A stretch of 64,000 nucleotides of DNA from Trachythela sp. YZ-2020 (Eukaryota > Cnidaria > Anthozoa > Malacalcyonacea > Clavulariidae): the NCBI GenBank assembly GCA_016169945.1, contig JADLSH010000249.1:558001-622000 (forward strand), written 5' to 3'. The position numbers were made by a program, and so were the translations under genes. Below are positions 62,227 to 64,000 of this stretch, one piece after another. Under the pieces are notes generated by a model, which had not been told where the DNA came from, ran no database searches, and was given only the letters and a program-made list of their open reading frames with translations. Every line of letters starts with the position of its first letter. The first letter of the stretch is position 1.

Positions 62227-63854
62227 ATGCTATCTCTTGTAGAAAAGATAGATGAACTGTTTAAACTAAGTTCTAGATATGAAGGAATGAATGCAAGCGA
62301 AAAACAATATTTTCAGAAAAACATGCAACCTTCGAAGCAATTGGAAGAGTACTATTATCGTCCGAGGAACAGCCTGACCACGGACCTTTGCCGGAAAGGT
62401 CGAACTTATATTTCTATTTTTCTGTTACTTCAATTACTGACCAAACCGCGCACATTGCTACCTTCTCTACCATGTTCTCTGCGGCCTTGGGAAGGTAAAT
62501 TTAGCTGGCTCACCAAAGCTTCGGACGGCAGTGAAGATGCTTTTTGTAAGCTGTGCCATGCCACGATCAGAGGTCGAGAAGAAGATCCTCACAGCGTTTG
62601 TTGACCTGATTCTTGTTGTCCACACTTCTGCAGACGATCTTTTTAATGCCATCAAAGATTGCCTTACCGAAATTAAACTCGATTTGGTGGACTGTGTTGG
62701 CTACGCTAGCGATGGTGCTTCGGTGATGGTCAGTGAACACAATTCGGTGTGGACAAGAATAGCTGCTGTTGCTCCGCACTGCATCAAGATGACGTGTAAT
62801 TGCCATTCGTTGTCCCTTTGTGTTCAGCATGCGTTTGAGAAGTTCCCGTCGAGTCTTGGATTTCTTCTGGCAGAAATTCCCAAATGGTTCTCAAAGAGCA
62901 CTGTAAGAAGAGAAGCATACAAGACGCTCTACGAGGTGATGAATCCCGATGATGACCAGAAGGCACCGTTTGAGAAGTATTCTACCACGAGGTGGCTGGT
63001 GAGAGGAAAGGTTATCTTTCGTATTCTCACAAATTGGAATGAGTTGAAAGCCTACTGCCTTACAGCACAACCCTATATTTCCACTTCGTTTCGCCTCTGG
63101 TCACAGAATTCGACAGGGTGAATGCTTTCTTCCAGGCAACAGATGCTGATCCAGAAGAAATGTTCACGGAATTGATAAGGTTGACTTTGGCGGAAAGTTC
63201 TTGTCTGAAGCAATGAAATACATTTCTTCCCAACAAGACAAAGCAAGTGCTGAAGCTAAAGTTCTCGAAGTGAAAAAACGGTGTCTAGACTTTCTTCTGG
63301 AAGCTGTAAATCAAGTGGAGAAACGTCTACCTGCTGCCCGTAACATCTTCAAAGGTTTAAGCGCCCTTCACCCAAATAAAGTCCTTGATGCAACAACAAG
63401 AGTCCAATTCAGTCAGCTGCCGCTTCCTCATTTACGAGAAGAGAAAGGTAACGCGATAGAGGAGCAGTACAGGAAGATTGTGCACCGAGATTGGAAGGAG
63501 GATCCAATTTCCAATGGCACCATACCTGATACATCGGTCGCATTTTGGTCTCGGATCGTTCAGTTTCAAACTTCTCTTGGAGACAAATCGTTCGAAGAAT
63601 TAGCAACTTACGCCTTAGACTGCCTGACGAATCCTGTAAACAATGCAGTGGTGGAAAGAACCTTTTCCTTGGTGACGGCGGTGAAGACCAAACAACGTAA
63701 TAGGATGGGATTGGAATTGCTGAACGCCATCATTCGTATTCGCTCCAAGCTTCAATTCGCCGAGAACTGCTGCATTAACTTTAAGGTGACTAAGCGAATG
63801 CTTGAGTTGTTTACCGCCAAACATATGTATGAATGTGAGGAGGACAAAGATTAA
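62227..63854 (+). pseudogene. Decayed hAT-family transposase
   Basis: Three frames cover one ancestral transposase. 62227-62604 has a BED-like finger region (F-S-W-L-T-K, F-C-K-L-C). 62531-63121 has the catalytic-region motif G-Y-A-S-D-G-A-S-V-M and C-N-C-H-S-L-S-L-C. 63201-63854 has the C-terminal dimerisation domain, N-P-V-N-N-A-V-V-E-R-T-F-S-L-V. Frame changes are needed near 62550 and 63115-63200. The second half of the zinc-finger region and part of the N-terminal catalytic domain are missing. An upstream frame at 61889-62224 may belong to it. Terminal inverted repeats were not found, and the right end may lie beyond the window. Probably immobile. Confidence 0.82.
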
Positions 63855-64000
63855 ACTGTCTATACATATATAATTATATATCTATATATATTTCAGAGTG
63901 ACAATGACAATTATGTCTATGACATTGAGATCGGACAGAAAGACTGATAAAATATTAATATTTTATTTTAAAGTTTTGTACTTTTGCCTTGTGCTTGTCG

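Overview
This is metazoan nuclear DNA: spliced genes with GT-AG introns, AT-rich, and packed with SINEs, foldback elements (MITEs), hAT relics, LINE tails, minisatellites and microsatellites. The gene set is invertebrate in character: an ancestral-type UCP, a compact KAT6 with an extra C2HC finger, an achaete-scute bHLH, and a candidate gustatory-receptor-like 7TM protein. Together with the hammerhead-bearing repeats, this most resembles a cnidarian. The taxon is inference, not proven. Layout: (1) 1-3.7 kb holds a TIR-bounded palindromic satellite and the last three exons of an EF-hand-like plus-strand gene. (2) 4.2-12.4 kb holds two minus-strand mitochondrial carrier-family genes head to tail: MTCH2 (14 exons, 307 aa) and a UCP (3 exons, 320 aa). 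(3) 12.4-17.9 kb is repeats plus a single-exon minus-strand 7TM gene with one probable frameshift. (4) 17.9-37.2 kb is ACTR6/ARP6 (minus, 16 exons, 403 aa); its introns hold a 5.8 kb minisatellite, nested hAT elements, LINE remnants, SINEs and hammerhead-ribozyme repeats. (5) 38.5-39.1 kb is a single-exon achaete-scute-like gene (plus). (6) 39.4-59.2 kb is KAT6 (MOZ/MORF-type MYST acetyltransferase; minus, 17 exons, 1030 aa); its introns are colonised by a SINE family and several hAT/MITE elements. (7) 59.2-64 kb is repeats and a decayed hAT transposase. All four large minus-strand genes were rebuilt exon by exon; every junction given keeps reading phase and has AG/GT sites. MTCH2 and UCP both act in mitochondrial membranes. 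ACTR6 (an SWR1/SRCAP H2A.Z-loading subunit in known systems) and KAT6 (H3 acetylation) are both chromatin genes. No operon-like organisation is expected or seen. The most unusual material is (a) two families of repeats carrying foldable hammerhead ribozymes (around 34.1-35.0 kb and at 6.1 kb), one arranged as a head-to-head palindrome; (b) the ACTR6 intronic array, in which two unit variants are linked; (c) a MYT1-type C2HC finger spliced into KAT6; and (d) hAT-in-hAT-in-MITE nesting with clean 8-bp target duplications.
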